DNA of 33,699 bases. Origin: Phenylobacterium sp. Lineage in GTDB: Bacteria; Pseudomonadota; Alphaproteobacteria; Caulobacterales; Caulobacteraceae. The notes below the pieces were generated by a model. It was not told where the DNA came from and searched no databases. It worked only from the letters and a program-made list of their open reading frames with translations. Of the stretch, positions 31,382 through 33,699 are shown in pieces. Numbering within the stretch: the first letter of the stretch is position 1; every line of letters begins with the position of its first letter. The position numbers were made by a program, and so were the translations under genes. The DNA lies in contig NZ_JANXWD010000016.1 in assembly GCF_025351295.1 (NCBI RefSeq), positions 1 to 33,699 of the forward strand. Reading direction: 5' to 3'.

Positions 31382-33642
31382 GTTCTGTTCACGACTGGGA
31401 AGCCCCCAATCCGGTGAAGACCAACCGCTCGGGCCTGATCGGCAAGGGCGTCGCCCGCTACGAGGGGCCCCTGAAGGTCACCGGGACCGCGCCCTACGCC
31501 TATGAGGTGCAGCCGCCGTCGCCGCCGGCCTATGGGGTGATGGTGGGCGCCGCCATCGCCTGCGGGCGGGTCGTCGGCGCCGATATCGCCGCGGCCGAGG
31601 CTTCGCCGGGCGTGCTGGCGGTCTGGACCCACTTCAACGTGCCGAAACAGGCGCCCAAGGGGACCAAGGCCCATCCGCGCAGCACGTCCCCCTCGCGCCC
31701 GGCCCTGGAGGACGCGCACGTCCTCCACTTCGGCCAGCCGGTGGCTTTCGTGGTCGCCGACACCTTGGAGAACGCGGTCGCCGCCTCGCACCTGGTCAAG
31801 CTGACCTACGACGCCGACACGCCCGACGTGGACTTCCGCGCCCGCCTGGAGGCCGCCGGCCAGCCGCCGGGCGAGCTGGACGTGGAGATCGGCGACTTCG
31901 TGCGCGGCTTCAGCGACGCCGCCGTCCAGCTCGACGAGACCTGGACCACCCCGATCCAGAACCACTGCCAGATGGAGCCCTGCGCTTCCACCGTGTGGTG
32001 GGAAGGCGACAAATGCATCGCCCACACCTCGGTCCAGATGGTGAAGCCCGCCCAGCACGGCCTGGCCGAGACGCTCGGCATCCCGCGCGACGACGTCCAG
32101 CTGCTGACCCGCTACATCGGCGGCGGCTTCGGGGGCAAGGGCCAGACCTATGACGACCTGACCCTGGCGGCCCTGGGTGCGCGCGCGGTCGGGCGGCCGG
32201 TCAAGGTGGCCTACACCCGCCAGCAGATGATGCACGGCACCATCCACCGGCCGGCCACGGTGATGCGGGTGCGGCTGGGCGCGGCCCGGGACGGCCGGCT
32301 GGACGCTCTGTCGATGATGACCTGGACCCACTGCCACCGGGACGGCAACTTCACCGAGCACGCATCGAACTTCTGCCGCGCCCTCTATGCCGCACCCAAC
32401 CGGCTGACCGGCCACCGGCTGATCCACCTGGACCTGCCGGGCGCGGGGCCGATGCGCGCGCCGGGCGAGGCGTCGGGGACCCTGAGCCTGGAATGCGCCA
32501 TGGACGAGCTGGCCGAGCGGCTGGGCCTGGATCCGGTGGAACTGCGTATCCGCAACGAGCCGCCGGTCGATCCCGAGAACGGCCGGCCGTTCTCCATGCG
32601 CCAGCTGGTCCGCTGCCTGAAGGAGGGCGCGCAGCTGTTCGGCTGGGACCGCCGCCTGCCGACCCCCGGCCAGGTCCGCGACGGGCGCTGGCTGGTGGGC
32701 ATGGGCATGGCCGCCGCCATCCGTGGCAACTTCCTGCTGCCCGCCAAGTGCAGCTTCACGGTCGAGCCGGACGGCACGATCGTCGTGCGCCAGGGGATGA
32801 CCGACATCGGCACCGGCACCTACACGGTCCTGGCCCAGATCGCGGCCGAGACCCTGGGCGTGCCCTTGGGCCAGGTGCGGGTGGAGATCGGCGATTCGGA
32901 ACTGCCCCCGGCCCCCGGCTCCGGCGGCCAGTTCGGCGCAGCGACCGCCGGTTCGGCGGCCCTGATGGCGGGCATGAACCTGAAGAAGGTCATCGCTGCC
33001 CTGGCCGTGGGCGACCCCGGCTCTCCGCTGCATGCCGGCGCACCCGAGGAGGTGACGTTTCAGGACGGCGTGATCGCGATCTCCAACCGCTCCGAGACCC
33101 TCTCCGACCTGATTCGCCGCGCCGCGCCGGAGGGCCTGACGGTCGAGGGCGAGATCCGCCCCGCCCAGGACGCCCGCGAGTGGAGCACCCAGACCTACGG
33201 CGCGCACTTCGTGGAGGTCGGCGTCGATCCGGTAACCGGCGAGGTACGGGTGCGCCGGATGCTCGGCGTGTTCGCCGCCGGCCGCATCCTCAACGCCAAG
33301 ACCGCGCGCAGCCAGCTGACCGGCGGCATGATCTGGGGCGTCGGATCCGCCCTGACCGAGGGCAATGCCGTGGATCCGCGCTATGGCTCGCTGATCAACC
33401 AGGACCTGGCCCAGTACCTGGTGCCGGTGCAGGCCGACATCGGCGAGGTCGAGGCGATCATGCTGGACGAGGTGGACGACAAGGCCAACCCGATGGGCAT
33501 CAAGGGGGTCGGCGAACTGGGCAACTCCGGCGCCGGCGCCGCGGTGGCCAACGCCGTCTACAACGCCTGCGGCGTGCGCCTGCGCGACTACCCGATCACG
33601 CCGGACAAGCTGCTGGCGGGCCTGATCGCGAAAGGGATGTAG
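31378..33642 (+). CDS. Molybdoenzyme large subunit (PaoC/YagR-like)
   Basis: 754 residues, the molybdenum-cofactor subunit. It starts with ATGA overlapping the FAD gene. Conserved segments include [14 protein letters not shown], the QMEPCAS region, [19 protein letters not shown] and the active-site glutamate E713 in GVGELGNSG. Together with the previous two genes it forms an aldehyde dehydrogenase of the PaoABC class, oxidising aromatic or aliphatic aldehydes to acids. The specific substrate is not known. A PaoD/XdhC-type chaperone gene usually follows and may lie beyond the window. The protein is full length. Confidence 0.95.
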   Translation: MSSVHDWEAPNPVKTNRSGLIGKGVARYEGPLKVTGTAPYAYEVQPPSPPAYGVMVGAAIACGRVVGADIAAAEASPGVLAVWTHFNVPKQAPKGTKAHPRSTSPSRPALEDAHVLHFGQPVAFVVADTLENAVAASHLVKLTYDADTPDVDFRARLEAAGQPPGELDVEIGDFVRGFSDAAVQLDETWTTPIQNHCQMEPCASTVWWEGDKCIAHTSVQMVKPAQHGLAETLGIPRDDVQLLTRYIGGGFGGKGQTYDDLTLAALGARAVGRPVKVAYTRQQMMHGTIHRPATVMRVRLGAARDGRLDALSMMTWTHCHRDGNFTEHASNFCRALYAAPNRLTGHRLIHLDLPGAGPMRAPGEASGTLSLECAMDELAERLGLDPVELRIRNEPPVDPENGRPFSMRQLVRCLKEGAQLFGWDRRLPTPGQVRDGRWLVGMGMAAAIRGNFLLPAKCSFTVEPDGTIVVRQGMTDIGTGTYTVLAQIAAETLGVPLGQVRVEIGDSELPPAPGSGGQFGAATAGSAALMAGMNLKKVIAALAVGDPGSPLHAGAPEEVTFQDGVIAISNRSETLSDLIRRAAPEGLTVEGEIRPAQDAREWSTQTYGAHFVEVGVDPVTGEVRVRRMLGVFAAGRILNAKTARSQLTGGMIWGVGSALTEGNAVDPRYGSLINQDLAQYLVPVQADIGEVEAIMLDEVDDKANPMGIKGVGELGNSGAGAAVANAVYNACGVRLRDYPITPDKLLAGLIAKGM

Positions 33643-33666
33643 CCCCCCTATCCCCCCGCGAACAAT

Positions 33667-33699
33667 CTCCTCTCCCCCGCGAAGCGAGAGGGAGAGGGC
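33667..33699 (+). repeat. Dispersed repeat, copy at right edge
   Basis: CTCCTCTCCCCCGCGAAGCG then AGAGGGAGAGGGC. It matches the start of the repeat at 3035-3079 and runs off the window. It follows the molybdoenzyme operon by 24 bases. Confidence 0.75.

Noticed and set aside
31138..33207. 689-codon antisense frame over the molybdoenzyme subunits
   Set aside because: It is a GC-rich shadow; the plus-strand genes are full length with cofactor motifs.

Overview
The window is about 33.7 kb of GC-rich, densely coded DNA. It most likely comes from an alphaproteobacterium of the Caulobacterales (Caulobacter/Phenylobacterium type). The indications are the L28 sequence, an EcfG-like sigma factor together with a matching GGAAC-N17-CGTT promoter, an alphaproteobacterial BolA / J-domain / CobS / CobT / phytase-like / rpmB gene set, a PaoABC-type molybdoenzyme operon, and many intergenic palindromes of kinds common in these genomes. 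The genus assignment is inference. I see no tRNA, rRNA, CRISPR array, transposase or phage gene.

Layout. 1-347: gene-free, three inverted repeats in a row. 348-941: ECF sigma factor. 960-4878: minus-strand export operon (TetR regulator, HlyD-type adaptor, ABC ATPase, ABC-2 permease) with a 22-bp operator in front of the regulator. 5080-8140: M23 peptidase, PEP-mutase/isocitrate-lyase-like enzyme, rpmB (L28) with promoter and terminator, dienelactone-hydrolase-like enzyme. 8143-11069: phytase-like lipoprotein and CobT. 11196-16744: DUF1328 membrane peptide, membrane PQQ dehydrogenase, HigBA toxin-antitoxin, EAL phosphodiesterase, TesB-like thioesterase. 17056-18057: CobS. 18135-28842: accessory catabolic genes (TauD-type dioxygenase, exported VOC protein, MFS transporter, aminotransferase, exported amidohydrolase, aldo/keto reductase, acyl-CoA ligase, lactonase-like metallohydrolase, Baeyer-Villiger-type monooxygenase). 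28883-29870: J-domain protein and BolA. 29931-33642: three-subunit aldehyde/xanthine-dehydrogenase-type molybdoenzyme, cytoplasmic by its lack of a signal.

Two patterns stand out. First, rpmB, the phytase-like gene, cobT, cobS, the J-domain gene and bolA lie in the order and orientation I know as one compact cluster in other alphaproteobacteria. Here the cluster is pulled apart by about 6 kb (between cobT and cobS) and about 11 kb (between cobS and the J-domain gene) of unrelated metabolic and defence-type genes. No cobN is present, so CobS/CobT may act as an AAA+/VWA pair with a role other than cobalt insertion. Second, all nine convergent gene junctions carry an inverted repeat, and these come from several unrelated sequence families. 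At one junction it is an ordinary terminator, and at another an 18-base hairpin fills the whole gap. The divergent junctions mostly lack such repeats. This suggests that the palindromes serve, or were kept, as two-way transcription ends.

Regulation visible in the sequence: a TetR operator; a HigA-type palindrome filling the spacer of a promoter that should give a leaderless higB transcript; a general-stress-type promoter for the DUF1328 gene; a housekeeping-type promoter for rpmB; and several 4-base start/stop overlaps marking coupled translation.
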